Shown one piece after another: positions 1-9,133 of a DNA stretch of 64,000 nucleotides; positions within the stretch are counted from its first letter, which is position 1; each line of letters opens with the position of its first letter. The DNA is from Dyadobacter linearis (lineage in GTDB: Bacteria > Bacteroidota > Bacteroidia > Cytophagales > Spirosomataceae). Where the stretch lies: NCBI RefSeq assembly GCF_907165045.1, contig NZ_CAJRAU010000003.1:372001-436000 (forward strand), given 5' to 3'. Both the position numbers and the translations under genes were made by a program. Below the pieces are notes generated by a model. The model saw only the letters and a list, made by a program, of their open reading frames with translations, was not told the DNA's origin and searched no databases.

Positions 1-110
1 TTTCATGAAATTCGGACGTGCACCCACAATGCTCAGAATTTTCAAAACGTATTCTTTTAGGGTATCTAAACCTTTTTATCGTATTTCGTCCCGCCAATCA
101 AGTTCACTCA

Positions 111-1634
111 ATGGGGATTATTGTTCGTCAGGGTTTTAAAAGTTCTATTGTTTCCTACGTCGGGGTTATCATAGGAACTTTCAACATTCTGATCCTCTAT
201 AACCAGTTTATGACGCAGGAGCAGCTCGGTTTGTACGCTTCTACCCTGCTCACTTTTCCTGTGATTTACATGTCTTTCGCATTGCTCGGCGTACCGTCAG
301 TGGCTGTGCGGTTTCATAGCCGGTTTCAGGACGATGCGTCGCGAAGGCAGCTTTTTACCTTCATTATCATCACGCCGCTGGTAGGGCTCGCTGCATTTAT
401 TTCCCTTTATCTTCTTTTCAAGCCCCTCTATTTAAAGTTTTACCTCGACCATTCTCCTTTGCTGGTCAAGTACTATTACGTTTTCATTCCCCTAACGGTA
501 GGGATGGTTTATTTACTGGCATTGGAATCCTATTCGCGTATCAATTTGCGCATTGCAGTTCCTTCGCTGATCCGTGAGGTCGGTTTGCGTTTGCTGAATA
601 GTTTGCTGGTTATTCTTTTTGGGTTTAAAATCATTTCGTTTGATACGCTGGTCTGGCTCACGGTGCTGAGTTATGCACTGGCGATCGCGGCAATGCTGAT
701 CTATTTATATTTCCAGAAAAGGCTTTATACTTCGCTGGATTTCGGTTTTATCAAACATCCCGCATTCCGGGAAATGTACCGTTACGGACTCTGGGTTTTG
801 CTGGGCGGCGCAAGTGCAGCTTTACTTCCGCATATTGAAAAAGTGCTGCTTCCTGCATTTGAAGGGGGTTTGAGCAACACCGCGATTTTTGATATTGCTT
901 CCCGTATCGCACTGGTTATTTCTATTCCGCGAAACAGCATTGTGATGATCAGCGCGCCGATTATTTCAGAAGCTTACGCAAAAAATGACATTGCTCACAT
1001 TGACAATATTTACAAGAAATCCTCCCTTAACCTCTTCATTATCGGCACCTTTCTGTTCCTGGGTATCTGGTGTAATATTGATTCGATCTTCGGACTGATC
1101 CCAAAATCGGATATTTACTCGCAGGGAAAATGGGTCGTGTTTATGGTGGGAGTTTCGAAGATCTTTGATATGGCAACAGGACTAAATACGGAGATTTTGA
1201 CCAACTCCAAATTTTATCGTTACGATATCGTATTCATGCTGTTTTTCACAATTATGCTACTGTTAAGCAACCAGTTACTGATCCCAATATACGGATACAA
1301 CGGAGCAGCCGCGGCGGCGCTATTCTCTACGATCACTTACAATTTCCTGAAACTGTTTTTTATCAAAAACAAAATGGGCATTCAGCCATTTACGATTGGA
1401 ACCGTAAAAGTGGCTTTCCTGGCTGCATTAGCCTATTTGTCCGTTTATTTTATTCCAGCACCCACAGACTCAAAAGTGCTGAGCACCGTATTGTTCGATA
1501 TTTTGTTGAGATCCGTATTGGTAACCACCATTTTTGGCGGCGGAATTTTGGTCTGGAAGGTTTCGGAAGATATTTCAGCCGGCTTCAATCTGGGCTGGCA
1601 GTTTTTCAAAACCAGTCTGCTCAGACACAAATAA
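111..1634 (+). CDS. Wzx-like polysaccharide flippase (MOP superfamily)
   Basis: Predicted 507-residue inner-membrane protein made almost wholly of hydrophobic segments (about 12-14), with short charged loops and no soluble domain. Composition, length and the following glycosyltransferase genes fit the Wzx/RfbX type of lipid-linked oligosaccharide flippase, which moves undecaprenyl-linked repeat units to the periplasmic face. The reading frame is open back to base 18, but the 31 extra residues look non-native and the ATG at 111 (MGIIVRQG) sits just before the first membrane segment, as is usual in the family, so I start there. It is the first gene of a plus-strand run ending at 4056. The substrate cannot be read from the sequence. 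Confident of the superfamily, less so of the exact cargo. Confidence 0.85.
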   Translation: MGIIVRQGFKSSIVSYVGVIIGTFNILILYNQFMTQEQLGLYASTLLTFPVIYMSFALLGVPSVAVRFHSRFQDDASRRQLFTFIIITPLVGLAAFISLYLLFKPLYLKFYLDHSPLLVKYYYVFIPLTVGMVYLLALESYSRINLRIAVPSLIREVGLRLLNSLLVILFGFKIISFDTLVWLTVLSYALAIAAMLIYLYFQKRLYTSLDFGFIKHPAFREMYRYGLWVLLGGASAALLPHIEKVLLPAFEGGLSNTAIFDIASRIALVISIPRNSIVMISAPIISEAYAKNDIAHIDNIYKKSSLNLFIIGTFLFLGIWCNIDSIFGLIPKSDIYSQGKWVVFMVGVSKIFDMATGLNTEILTNSKFYRYDIVFMLFFTIMLLLSNQLLIPIYGYNGAAAAALFSTITYNFLKLFFIKNKMGIQPFTIGTVKVAFLAALAYLSVYFIPAPTDSKVLSTVLFDILLRSVLVTTIFGGGILVWKVSEDISAGFNLGWQFFKTSLLRHK

Positions 1635-1720
1635 GGTGGATTGAAGCGGATATTCTAAGTTTATTATCTTTGGGTAAAAACGTCCTTTAATCCGGGCGTA
1701 CCAATATATCAGCCTGATCA

Positions 1721-2335
1721 ATGTCTTTAAAACAAAAAATAGTAGCCGGCCTTCTGAAAGAACCGTTTAGCCGGTTTCAGCTAACAACTTACGACCGCAG
1801 CAAGCCGATCAATATGGTGGTAGGCTCGATGTTTTCCGTTTACAAAGGCTGGATACATTCTGACATTGAGACCCTTAACTTATTGAAAGAGAGCGACTGG
1901 GCTAAGTATTTCGAAGAAAACAGCATTGACCGCGTTCTCGCCGAGCACGTTTGGGAACATTTGACTCCCGAAGAAGGAAAGCTGGCTTTCAAGCATTGCT
2001 ACATGTACCTGAAACCCGGTGGCTTTCTGAGAGTTGCAGTGCCCGACGGCTACCATACAGACGAAAATTACATTAATTACGTCAAGCCAGGCGGCACCGG
2101 CGAAGGCGCCGATGACCATAAGATTCTGTACAACTACCAGATCATGTCAGGCTTCCTCGAAGAGATCGGTTTTACAGTAAAACCGCTTGAATATTTTGAC
2201 GAAAATGGTCAGTTCCACAAAAATCCCTGGCGGACCGAAGACGGAATGGTAAGGCGCTCCGCCGATCACGACGACCGCAACAAAGGCGGTAAACTCGGCT
2301 ACACCTCCCTGATCATTGACGCTTATAAAAACTGA
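1721..2335 (+). CDS. SAM-dependent methyltransferase-like protein
   Basis: A 204-residue cytoplasmic protein with the second half of a class I methyltransferase fold: an acidic strand end (HSDIETLNLL), a VLAEHVWEHL segment like motif post-I/II of Methyltransf_11, and LKPGGFLRVAVPDG, which matches motif III. The glycine-rich motif I is weak (VVGSMFSVYKG), as in the short predicted methyltransferases grouped under COG4627. It lies between a flippase and a glycosyltransferase, and its TGA overlaps the next ATG (TGATG at 2333-2337), so the two are probably translationally coupled. A role in modifying a sugar or lipid carrier is inferred from context only. Family call fairly sure, substrate unknown. 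Confidence 0.75.
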   Translation: MSLKQKIVAGLLKEPFSRFQLTTYDRSKPINMVVGSMFSVYKGWIHSDIETLNLLKESDWAKYFEENSIDRVLAEHVWEHLTPEEGKLAFKHCYMYLKPGGFLRVAVPDGYHTDENYINYVKPGGTGEGADDHKILYNYQIMSGFLEEIGFTVKPLEYFDENGQFHKNPWRTEDGMVRRSADHDDRNKGGKLGYTSLIIDAYKN

Positions 2336-3237
2336 TGAATCAGTCGGAACCGCTAGCTCCTATCGTATTATTCTGTTACAATCGACCCGGACATTTGCGC
2401 CAGACACTGGAACATTTGCAGGCTAATATACTGGCTTCGGAAAGTGAATTATACATTTATTCCGACGGCCCAAAAAAGGAATCCGATCAAGCTGCGATTC
2501 AGGAAATACGCGCTTATATTTCTCAATTAGGCGGCTTTAAAAAAATCAATATTACGGAGTCGGAAACAAATCAGGGGCTTGCTTTTTCTGTAATAAAGGG
2601 CGTAAGCGAGGTAATTGCGCGATACGGGAAAGTGATTGTGCTGGAAGATGATATGCTTACTACGCCTGATTTCCTCGATTATATGAATGAGGCTCTGCAA
2701 GTGTACGGTTCCCGGAAAGATATTTTTACAGTAACTGCCTACACACCACCTATATCAATTCCAAAAAACTATAAAAACGACGTTTATCTCGCACCAAGAG
2801 CCAGCTCCTGGGGCTGGGGTACCTGGGCGGAAAAATGGAAAAAAGCCGATTGGAATGCGGAGGAATTGACAAATTCCGACAAAGTTGCTCCTATTCGTGA
2901 AAGGCTGGAAAAAGGTGGAAATGACCTTTGGCCGATGTTGATCAAGCAGCAACGGGGCATTATCGATTCCTGGGCGATCCGCTGGACGTTTACACAGTCG
3001 CAACAGCAGGCTTACGGTTTGTACCCGGTTCATTCCAAAATAAAAAACATTGGAACAGACGGTAGCGGCACTAATTTTACCTTCAAATCCGGGAGTTACG
3101 GGCACGAAATGAACACCGGCAAAGTTGAAATGAAACCCGATATTCAGCCCGACGAGCATGTAATCCGGCTTTTCCGGGAATATTATAATTTACCTTTTTC
3201 TGTCAAAATAAAAAATTGGGTCAAGTACCGAATCTGA
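2335..3237 (+). CDS. Glycosyltransferase, GT-A fold (GNT-I/GT2-like)
   Basis: A 300-residue glycosyltransferase. The start PIVLFCYNRPGHLRQTLE is the nucleotide-binding beginning of a GT-A domain, and VIVLEDDMLTTPDFLDYM carries the acidic metal-binding motif (EDD) in the layout of GNT-I-like bacterial enzymes. A tryptophan-rich block (SSWGWGTWAEKW, near residue 155) is typical of this subfamily. No membrane segment is visible, so it likely acts at the cytoplasmic face of the inner membrane, adding a sugar to a growing lipid-linked unit. Its ATG overlaps the stop of the methyltransferase gene, and the next gene begins 12 bases after it, which supports one operon. Donor and acceptor are unknown. 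Confidence 0.85.
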   Translation: MNQSEPLAPIVLFCYNRPGHLRQTLEHLQANILASESELYIYSDGPKKESDQAAIQEIRAYISQLGGFKKINITESETNQGLAFSVIKGVSEVIARYGKVIVLEDDMLTTPDFLDYMNEALQVYGSRKDIFTVTAYTPPISIPKNYKNDVYLAPRASSWGWGTWAEKWKKADWNAEELTNSDKVAPIRERLEKGGNDLWPMLIKQQRGIIDSWAIRWTFTQSQQQAYGLYPVHSKIKNIGTDGSGTNFTFKSGSYGHEMNTGKVEMKPDIQPDEHVIRLFREYYNLPFSVKIKNWVKYRI

Positions 3238-3249
3238 CCTCCACCGCTT

Positions 3250-4056
3250 ATGTACTGGCTCCGATACCTGCTGAAAGAACCTTATAATGCGCTCAACACG
3301 GCTGCCGGCCGGGAGTTTGTGGGGTTATTGCTTAAATATGGAAATAGCCCCAGGTACAAACTAACTGACGTCGCATTCGGGAAATTCAAACTGTCGGTGC
3401 CAGATGTAATGTCTTTCCTATGGCAGCACAAGGAGATCTTTGCAGATGAATTTTATCATTTTGAGACCAGAAACCCGCAGCCAGTCATTTTTGATTGCGG
3501 GGCAAATGTGGGAATGAGTGTTTTGTATTTCAAAAATTTGTACCCGAATGCGCGGGTAATAGCATTTGAAGCGGAGCCGGACATTGCCGCATTGTTGAAG
3601 AAGAATCTGGCGGCAAACTCGATTCAGGGTGTTGAAGTAGTCGACAAAGCAGTTTGGAAAGATTCGGAAGGTATCTGGTTCGGCAGCGAGTCGGCGGATT
3701 CCTCTTCTATTTATTCGCAGTCAGAAAAAAAGAAAATTGCTTCGGTTCGTCTGAAAGATTTTTTGCTGGCCGAGAAACATATTGATTTCCTCAAAATAGA
3801 TATTGAAGGCGCAGAAAAGGAAGTGCTCGATGATTGCCGGTATGATTTACAGCACGTGAGCAACCTTTTTGTTGAATTTCATTCCTATTTCAACAACCCA
3901 CAGGGACTTGCAGATGTGATCCGGATCTTTGAAGAAAATGGGTTCAGATATTATTTAGATACCAATCAGCACCGCCAGAGACCATTTACCAATCGCCGCT
4001 ACCGGGGGAACGACGTCATGGACCTGCAATTAAATATCTTCGGCTGGCGGGAATAA
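3250..4056 (+). CDS. FkbM family methyltransferase
   Basis: A 268-residue class I SAM methyltransferase of the FkbM type. Motif I is VIFDCGANVGMSVLYF (near residue 80), followed by the acidic strand VIAFEAEPD that binds the ribose of SAM, and FLKIDIEGAEKEVL (near residue 178), which is the family hallmark. FkbM-type enzymes O-methylate sugars or polyketides, and in polysaccharide clusters they usually methylate a glycan hydroxyl. The gene follows the glycosyltransferase by 12 bases and ends three bases before the convergent dehydrogenase gene. Family call is firm. The methylated group is inferred only from the cluster. Confidence 0.88.
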   Translation: MYWLRYLLKEPYNALNTAAGREFVGLLLKYGNSPRYKLTDVAFGKFKLSVPDVMSFLWQHKEIFADEFYHFETRNPQPVIFDCGANVGMSVLYFKNLYPNARVIAFEAEPDIAALLKKNLAANSIQGVEVVDKAVWKDSEGIWFGSESADSSSIYSQSEKKKIASVRLKDFLLAEKHIDFLKIDIEGAEKEVLDDCRYDLQHVSNLFVEFHSYFNNPQGLADVIRIFEENGFRYYLDTNQHRQRPFTNRRYRGNDVMDLQLNIFGWRE

Positions 4057-4059
4057 ACA

Positions 4060-5325
4060 CTACAACCTCGCATCGACCATTTCGCGCGGCAATACCGATT
4101 TCAAATCATAAATAACGGATTCGGGAAAAGTAAAGCTTTTGAAGTCCAGTTCACGGAACAGATCGTGCGCCACGGTCAACACTACTCCTTCATATTGACC
4201 TTTTGGCTCGGGAACCAATGTAATCCCGTATTCCGCCAGCGCCAGTTCGGGCGAGGCCCAGGGATCGTAAATATCGACCTGCAAACCAAAGTCGCGCAGT
4301 TCGCGATATACGTCAACAACCCGCGTGTTCCGCATATCCGCGCAGTTTTCCTTGAATGTAATGCCTAGAATCAGTACCCGGCCTTTATCCAGTCGATGCC
4401 CTTTTTTTGCTAGCAGCTTTGCTAATTTATTAGCCACAAAAACACCCATCGTATCATTCACATCCCGGCCGGAGAGGATAACCTGCGGATAATAACCCAG
4501 CGATTCGGCCTTGTAAGCAAGATAATAGGGATCGACACCAATACAATGCCCGCCAACGAGGCCAGGTTTGTATTGCAAGAAATTCCATTTGGTACCGGCA
4601 GCTTCCAGCACTTCGGTGGTATCAATATTCATCCGGTCGAAAATCAGCGCAAGTTCGTTAATGAATGAGATATTGACATCTCGCTGCGCATTTTCGATCG
4701 CCTTGGAGGCTTCGGCTACTTTTATGCTGGGCGCCAGGTGCGTGCCGGCGGTGATTACGGATGCATATAAACGGTCGACAAAGTTTGCAATTTCAGGTGT
4801 CGAGCCGGAGGTTACTTTTTTTATTTTGGTAAAAGTCCGCACCTTATCTCCGGGATTAATGCGTTCGGGTGAATAGCCACAAAAGAAATCTACATTATAT
4901 TTCAATCCACTCACTTCTTCCAGCACTGGCACGCAATCCTCTTCCGTACAACCCGGATAAACCGTTGACTCATAGATCACAATATCGTTTTTGCGAAGAT
5001 ATTTACCAATCGTTCTGCTTGCATTGAGCAATGGTAACAAGTTCGGCTTTTTGCGCTGATCTACGGGCGTAGGTACTGTTACAATGTAAATGTTCGCAGA
5101 TTCGAGGTCTGACTCCGTATTTGAAAACCGCAGATGAACAGCTGCTTCGAGCTCCCCGCTGGAAATTTCCCTGGTTGTATCCTCAAAACCGAGCAGATCC
5201 GAAATGCGCTGGCTGTTAATATCATATCCTAAAACATCATACTTATCGCTGAACGCCACTGCCAGCGGAAGCCCCACATACCCCAGCCCGATCACGGCAA
5301 TTTTCTCTTGCAAATCCGGAAACAT
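4060..5325 (-). CDS. UDP-sugar 6-dehydrogenase (WecC/TviB/WbpA type)
   Basis: A 421-residue NAD-dependent nucleotide-sugar dehydrogenase. The N-terminal Rossmann motif is VIGLGYVGLPLA (residues 11-22). TVPTP and ESTVYPGCTEE lie in the first domain, and GGHCIGVDPYYL carries the catalytic Cys (Cys261). The C-terminal domain has ILGITFKENCADMRN. The family oxidises UDP-N-acetylhexosamines (or UDP-glucose) in two steps to the uronic acid. TviB/WbpA-like N-acetyl enzymes fit the length and the PVDQRKKPNL segment best. The gene is convergent with the FkbM gene and presumably makes a uronic-acid precursor for the glycan of this cluster. Family very sure; UDP-GlcNAc against UDP-GalNAc cannot be decided. 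Confidence 0.92.
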   Translation of the reverse strand: MFPDLQEKIAVIGLGYVGLPLAVAFSDKYDVLGYDINSQRISDLLGFEDTTREISSGELEAAVHLRFSNTESDLESANIYIVTVPTPVDQRKKPNLLPLLNASRTIGKYLRKNDIVIYESTVYPGCTEEDCVPVLEEVSGLKYNVDFFCGYSPERINPGDKVRTFTKIKKVTSGSTPEIANFVDRLYASVITAGTHLAPSIKVAEASKAIENAQRDVNISFINELALIFDRMNIDTTEVLEAAGTKWNFLQYKPGLVGGHCIGVDPYYLAYKAESLGYYPQVILSGRDVNDTMGVFVANKLAKLLAKKGHRLDKGRVLILGITFKENCADMRNTRVVDVYRELRDFGLQVDIYDPWASPELALAEYGITLVPEPKGQYEGVVLTVAHDLFRELDFKSFTFPESVIYDLKSVLPREMVDARL

Positions 5326-5458
5326 CTACGCTCAATTATTTTGTAGGGCATAAAACTATGCATATTTCACCCTACCAAAAAATTTCAGTTCTGACCGTTA
5401 CCAATTTGCATTTGCTACGTATTGATTAAAGTAAAGCTGAGAAATTTTAAACAATACT

Positions 5459-5809
5459 ATGGAACTGGATATCATACAAAACAAAGTTTTCACCCTACGC
5501 GGGTTCAAGGTAATACTCGATTTCGACCTGGCAGAAATGTATGGAGTGGAGACAAAAGCATTGAAGCAGGCTGTCAGAAGAAACACAGACCGGTTCCCAA
5601 GCGATTTCATGTTTGAACTCTCGCAGAATGAGTTCATCGGGTTGAGGTCACAATACGTGACCCCAACTCGGGGCGGTAACAGATACCTCCCATTTGCATT
5701 CACCGAACCTGGAATTGCTATGCTATCGAGTGTTTTAAGAAGTGAAAAGGCAGTGCAGATTAGTATAGAGATTATTAGAACCGTAATCTTACCGGGCCTA
5801 CATGATTAA
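5459..5809 (+). CDS. ORF6N-domain protein, apparently C-terminally shortened
   Basis: A 116-residue protein matching the ORF6N domain, a putative DNA-binding module first noted in phage anti-repressors: an N-terminal strand (VFTLRGFKVILDFDLAEMYGV), a helix with KALKQAVRRNTDRFP, then FMFELSQNE, LRSQYVT and the late block AFTEPGIAMLSSVL. Most chromosomal ORF6N proteins continue well past this point with a helical region after the I-[IM]-R segment. Here that segment (EIIRTVILPGLHD) runs straight into TAA, so the protein looks cut short. I found no frameshift that restores the tail. The gene stands alone between two minus-strand cluster genes and is probably a mobile-element remnant or a stand-alone regulator. 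Domain sure, function unknown. Confidence 0.75.
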   Translation: MELDIIQNKVFTLRGFKVILDFDLAEMYGVETKALKQAVRRNTDRFPSDFMFELSQNEFIGLRSQYVTPTRGGNRYLPFAFTEPGIAMLSSVLRSEKAVQISIEIIRTVILPGLHD

Positions 5810-5867
5810 ACTGTTATAAAAATTGAATGCAGAAAGATCACCGATCGGTTTTCGGCCGGGTGAATGA

Positions 5868-6776
5868 TCAATATGCGTAAGGATTGGGTGGGAATGTGTG
5901 GATCTGGAAGCCGTCTTTTCGCATTGCTTCCAGCGTTTGCGGAGAAGGTATCTTCTTAAAAATCACTGCGCATAGTACCTGCGAAGGCATTAATGATGCC
6001 TTTACAAGGAAATTATGAAATGCGAGCTTGCGCTTGATCTTGCGGAATGCAACGGATGAATCGTCGGCCTTTTCCTGACTGTACGACGGGTGATAATAGT
6101 TGTTATTAATACCTTTGAAAGCAACCATAGGGAGCCCCATTCCATTGGCTAGCTTATCCATTTCCCGCTCTGAAAGCTTGAAAACATAATTCCCAACCTC
6201 TTCAAACGAATACCTGTTTTTCCAGTATTTCTGTAAAAGTGTAGTATCAAACCGATCAAAAATATTCCTTAACGCCAATAAAAAGGGCATTTTTGAGATC
6301 GGATCGTGTGGCTCGACCAATATCACACCTTCCCTCGCGACGCGAAGCATTTCGTAAACGCCCAGATATGGTCTTGGAAAATGGTGGTAAGCTTCCTTGC
6401 AGAACACATAATCGAAACTATTGTCATCAAAAGTGAGCTTCTCTACATTCTCAACCGAAAATTTATCAATAAAACCTCTTGCCTTTGACAAAGGCAGGAA
6501 TGCTTCGGATATGTCAGTAGCGGTCGTTTCGAGCCCGTTTTTATAAAAATAATTGGCATCGAACCCATAACCGTCACCGACTGTCAGCCAGGATTTCGGC
6601 TCTTTCATGAATGGATTGGCCAGCGCCAGCATTCGTTGGTGGATCCAGTGATTGATCGTTTTGTGCTCATTATCATATTCCCACAACTCAATCGCCCGGT
6701 CCTTCGCTTCCTTCGTCGCGTACTGAACATCGTACCACTCCGAATGCGCTTCGTGGCTGCGCTTTTCATTAGACAT
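5868..6776 (-). CDS. Class I SAM-dependent methyltransferase
   Basis: A 302-residue methyltransferase. Motif I is WLTVGDGYGFDANYF (near residue 63), the acidic residue after strand 2 is in TTATDISEAFL, then FDDNSFDYVFCKEAYHHF (motif II with the YHHF block of Methyltransf_11) and REGVILVEPHDP (motif III). About 120 residues follow the methyltransferase core and are not recognised. The 125-base gap to the divergent glycosyltransferase gene at 6902 should hold promoters for both. Its place between sugar-transfer genes suggests a glycan or lipid-carrier substrate, but this is context only. Confidence 0.82.
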   Translation of the reverse strand: MSNEKRSHEAHSEWYDVQYATKEAKDRAIELWEYDNEHKTINHWIHQRMLALANPFMKEPKSWLTVGDGYGFDANYFYKNGLETTATDISEAFLPLSKARGFIDKFSVENVEKLTFDDNSFDYVFCKEAYHHFPRPYLGVYEMLRVAREGVILVEPHDPISKMPFLLALRNIFDRFDTTLLQKYWKNRYSFEEVGNYVFKLSEREMDKLANGMGLPMVAFKGINNNYYHPSYSQEKADDSSVAFRKIKRKLAFHNFLVKASLMPSQVLCAVIFKKIPSPQTLEAMRKDGFQIHTFPPNPYAY

Positions 6777-6901
6777 GTTCGTCAGTTTACTTATTTCCCG
6801 ATAAAGATAGATTAACGAATAAAATTTTTAACCCCGGAACTGTTTAAATTTACCACCTATAACACGATTGCCGCGGAACCGGATCAGCACAAAACATTTA
6901 C

Positions 6902-8152
6902 ATGGTACTTCATTTAAGTACATTTCATTTGGAAGGAGGCGCGGGAGTGGCGGCGGCGAGGTTACACAGAGCCTTGCAAAAATCGGGGATTGACTCACAT
7001 TTGCTTACTCAGTTTTCGAGCCGGGAGAAGGAAAATGTAACAAGTTTGGCCGATACTAAATGGCAGACAAGAAAGGCGTGGAGCTACTTCATTGCCGAGC
7101 GCCTCGCCTTTTATCCGCACGAAAAAGATGCTTCCGTCCGGTTTGCATTTTCGCCCGCAGAAGCTGGTGTCGACATTTCGGAACATCCTTTGGTTCGTGA
7201 AGCTACCGTGATTCATTTGCATTGGGTCAATTTTGGTTTTTTGTCAATCAGTTCGCTGCAAAAGCTGTTTCTGCTTGGTAAACCGATCGTCTGGACTTTG
7301 CATGATATGTGGACTTTTACGGGCGGCTGCCATTATAGTCGCGGCTGTGACAAGTTTCTGACGCATTGCGGCTACTGTCCCTATCTCGCCAAACCCGACC
7401 GTTACGACATTTCATTTTCTCAGTTCGAGGCAAAAGAAGCATTGTACGCCAAGCCGGATCTGGCATTAATATCTCCCAGCAACTGGCTGGATCAAATGGT
7501 TAAAAATGCGCCGCTTACCGCTGGAAACAGCTCCAAATGCATTCCCAACTGCATTGATACCCAGTTTTTTACTCCGCTAGACCAGAATATCGTGCGAGTG
7601 AATCTGGGATTACCAGTTGATAAAACACTGATCCTTTTCACCGGCGCTAATATTCAGGATGTGAGAAAAGGATTCAGCTATTTTCAGGAAGCGCTGGCCT
7701 TGGCAAAAAGCCACTTTCCGCATATTGAAGTGATGATTTTTGGAAAAGCAGATAAGGATAACCTGGTCGATTTTCCGGTGCCGGTACATTATCTTGGAAA
7801 AATCACGGAGCCACAAGGAATGGTCGACGCTTACAATGCTGCCGACCTGATCGTGGTGCCTTCGCTGGAAGACAATTTACCCAATACTATTATGGAAGCA
7901 ATGTCGTGCGGTACGCCGGCGGTGGGTTTTGCAACAGGTGGAATTCCTGAAATGATCGACCACAAAAAAAATGGTTATGTTGCAGAGCTCAGGTCAGTTT
8001 TGTCATTAACAGAAGGTATTAAGTGGGTTTTGGAAAATGATCAGGGCGGTAAAATAGCTGCACTTGCCCGGGAAAAAGTGCTGGAAAGCTATTCTGAGCA
8101 TATTATTGCAGATCAGTATCAACAACTCTACCAGTCACTCCTGAATGGATAA
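6902..8152 (+). CDS. Glycosyltransferase family 4 (WcaC-like)
   Basis: A 416-residue GT-B glycosyltransferase. The N-terminal domain starts with LHLSTFHLEGGAGVAAARLH, the glycine-rich loop that opens retaining GT4 enzymes. The C-terminal domain has LFTGANIQDVRKGF and the donor-site block PSLEDNLPNTIMEAMSCGTP, whose two acidic residues give the EX7E motif, followed by ATGGIPEMI. A cysteine-rich patch (GGCHYSRGCDKF to CGYCPYLA, residues ~140-165) is characteristic of WcaC-like enzymes that act in colanic-acid type pathways. The last eight bases overlap the next glycosyltransferase gene, so the two are coupled. Donor and acceptor are unknown. Family very sure. Confidence 0.9.
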   Translation: MVLHLSTFHLEGGAGVAAARLHRALQKSGIDSHLLTQFSSREKENVTSLADTKWQTRKAWSYFIAERLAFYPHEKDASVRFAFSPAEAGVDISEHPLVREATVIHLHWVNFGFLSISSLQKLFLLGKPIVWTLHDMWTFTGGCHYSRGCDKFLTHCGYCPYLAKPDRYDISFSQFEAKEALYAKPDLALISPSNWLDQMVKNAPLTAGNSSKCIPNCIDTQFFTPLDQNIVRVNLGLPVDKTLILFTGANIQDVRKGFSYFQEALALAKSHFPHIEVMIFGKADKDNLVDFPVPVHYLGKITEPQGMVDAYNAADLIVVPSLEDNLPNTIMEAMSCGTPAVGFATGGIPEMIDHKKNGYVAELRSVLSLTEGIKWVLENDQGGKIAALAREKVLESYSEHIIADQYQQLYQSLLNG

Positions 8153-8924
8153 CCAGCCGCTATTGACCATTATCACGGTCACTTACAATGCCGGAACTGT
8201 CGTGGAACGGACGCTTAAAAGTGTGCAGGCGGCGCTCGCGCAAGTCGAGAAACCGGAGCTGGTAGAATACCTCATCATTGACGGGAAATCCAACGATGAC
8301 ACGCTTTCAATATGCGCACGCTACTCGGGACTAATTTCAAGGGTTGTTTCTGAAAAAGACCGGGGCATTTACGATGCAATGAACAAAGGAATGGCGCTGG
8401 CGACAGGAAAATACCTCTGGTTTCTGAATGCCGGTGACGAGATTTATAGTCCTGACATTCTCCAAAAATTGCTTCCTGTCTTGAATCAAGGTTTCGATAT
8501 CGTTTACAGCGACGCAATGATGGTTACTGAGTCGGGGAAAGAGCAGGGTCTTCGGAGCAAGTTTACGCCGCACGACCTGCCGGAAAATATCAGCTGGAAA
8601 GACTTCAACCTGGGAATGAAAATCTGCCACCAGGCATTTATAGTAAAAAAAGAGATAGCGCCTGTTTACGAGGTGAATAACCTCAGTGCCGATATTGACT
8701 GGGAGATAAAATGTCTTAAACGAGCCAGTTCCACCCATTTCCTTTCACTTATACTCTGCCGTTACCTGCTGGGCGGTACTTCTGTCAAAAATCACCGTCG
8801 CTCGCTGACCGATCGCTTCATAGTTTTAAAACGACATTTCGGCTTGATTCCCACCATTTTAAGTCACGCGAAGATTATTTACCGTGGCATTAATTTTGCT
8901 GTTAAAAGAGGCAAATACTGGTAA
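8145..8924 (+). CDS. Glycosyltransferase family 2
   Basis: A 259-residue inverting GT-A enzyme. The start LLTIITVTYNAGTVVERTL is the GT2 nucleotide-binding strand-loop-helix, LIIDGKSNDDTL follows, and SEKDRGIYDAMNKGMALA with FLNAGDE gives the conserved GIYDAMNKG block and the metal-site acidic cluster typical of WcaA-like transferases. The C-terminal third is basic and ends with few features. No membrane segment is seen. The ATG lies eight bases inside the preceding GT4 gene. It is the last gene of the glycan cluster; 209 bases separate it from SusC pair 1. Sugar specificity cannot be told. Confidence 0.88.
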   Translation: MDNQPLLTIITVTYNAGTVVERTLKSVQAALAQVEKPELVEYLIIDGKSNDDTLSICARYSGLISRVVSEKDRGIYDAMNKGMALATGKYLWFLNAGDEIYSPDILQKLLPVLNQGFDIVYSDAMMVTESGKEQGLRSKFTPHDLPENISWKDFNLGMKICHQAFIVKKEIAPVYEVNNLSADIDWEIKCLKRASSTHFLSLILCRYLLGGTSVKNHRRSLTDRFIVLKRHFGLIPTILSHAKIIYRGINFAVKRGKYW

Positions 8925-9065
8925 ATACCCCCACTCTTCTTTATTACTATTTTAAATTATTCTTCGAAATACGCAAATACAGCGCACCAAGTCGAAGATA
9001 TCCTATTTTTTACAGGAATGTTAACAACTCATACTACATGCGTTTTCAAATATTTCGTAATATAA

Positions 9066-9096
9066 TTTGGGCTAACTTTCATTAGACATATATTTG
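9066..9096 (+). promoter_or_regulatory. Bacteroidota-type promoter for SusC/SusD pair 1
   Basis: TTTG at 9066-9069 and TATATTTG at 9089-9096 are separated by 19 bases, which matches the -33 TTTG and -7 TAnnTTTG elements known for the primary sigma factor of Bacteroidota. The predicted start lies near 9103, leaving a leader of about 30 bases before the ATG at 9134. It is the best promoter match in the window. Nothing else is evident in the gap from 8925. Confidence 0.7.
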
Positions 9097-9133
9097 CTTT
9101 TGAAGAAAATCAACTCAACCAAACCAAATAATT

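Noticed and set aside
18..110. Longer N-terminus for the flippase
   Set aside because: The extra 31 residues do not fit the family; the ATG at 111 directly precedes the first membrane segment.
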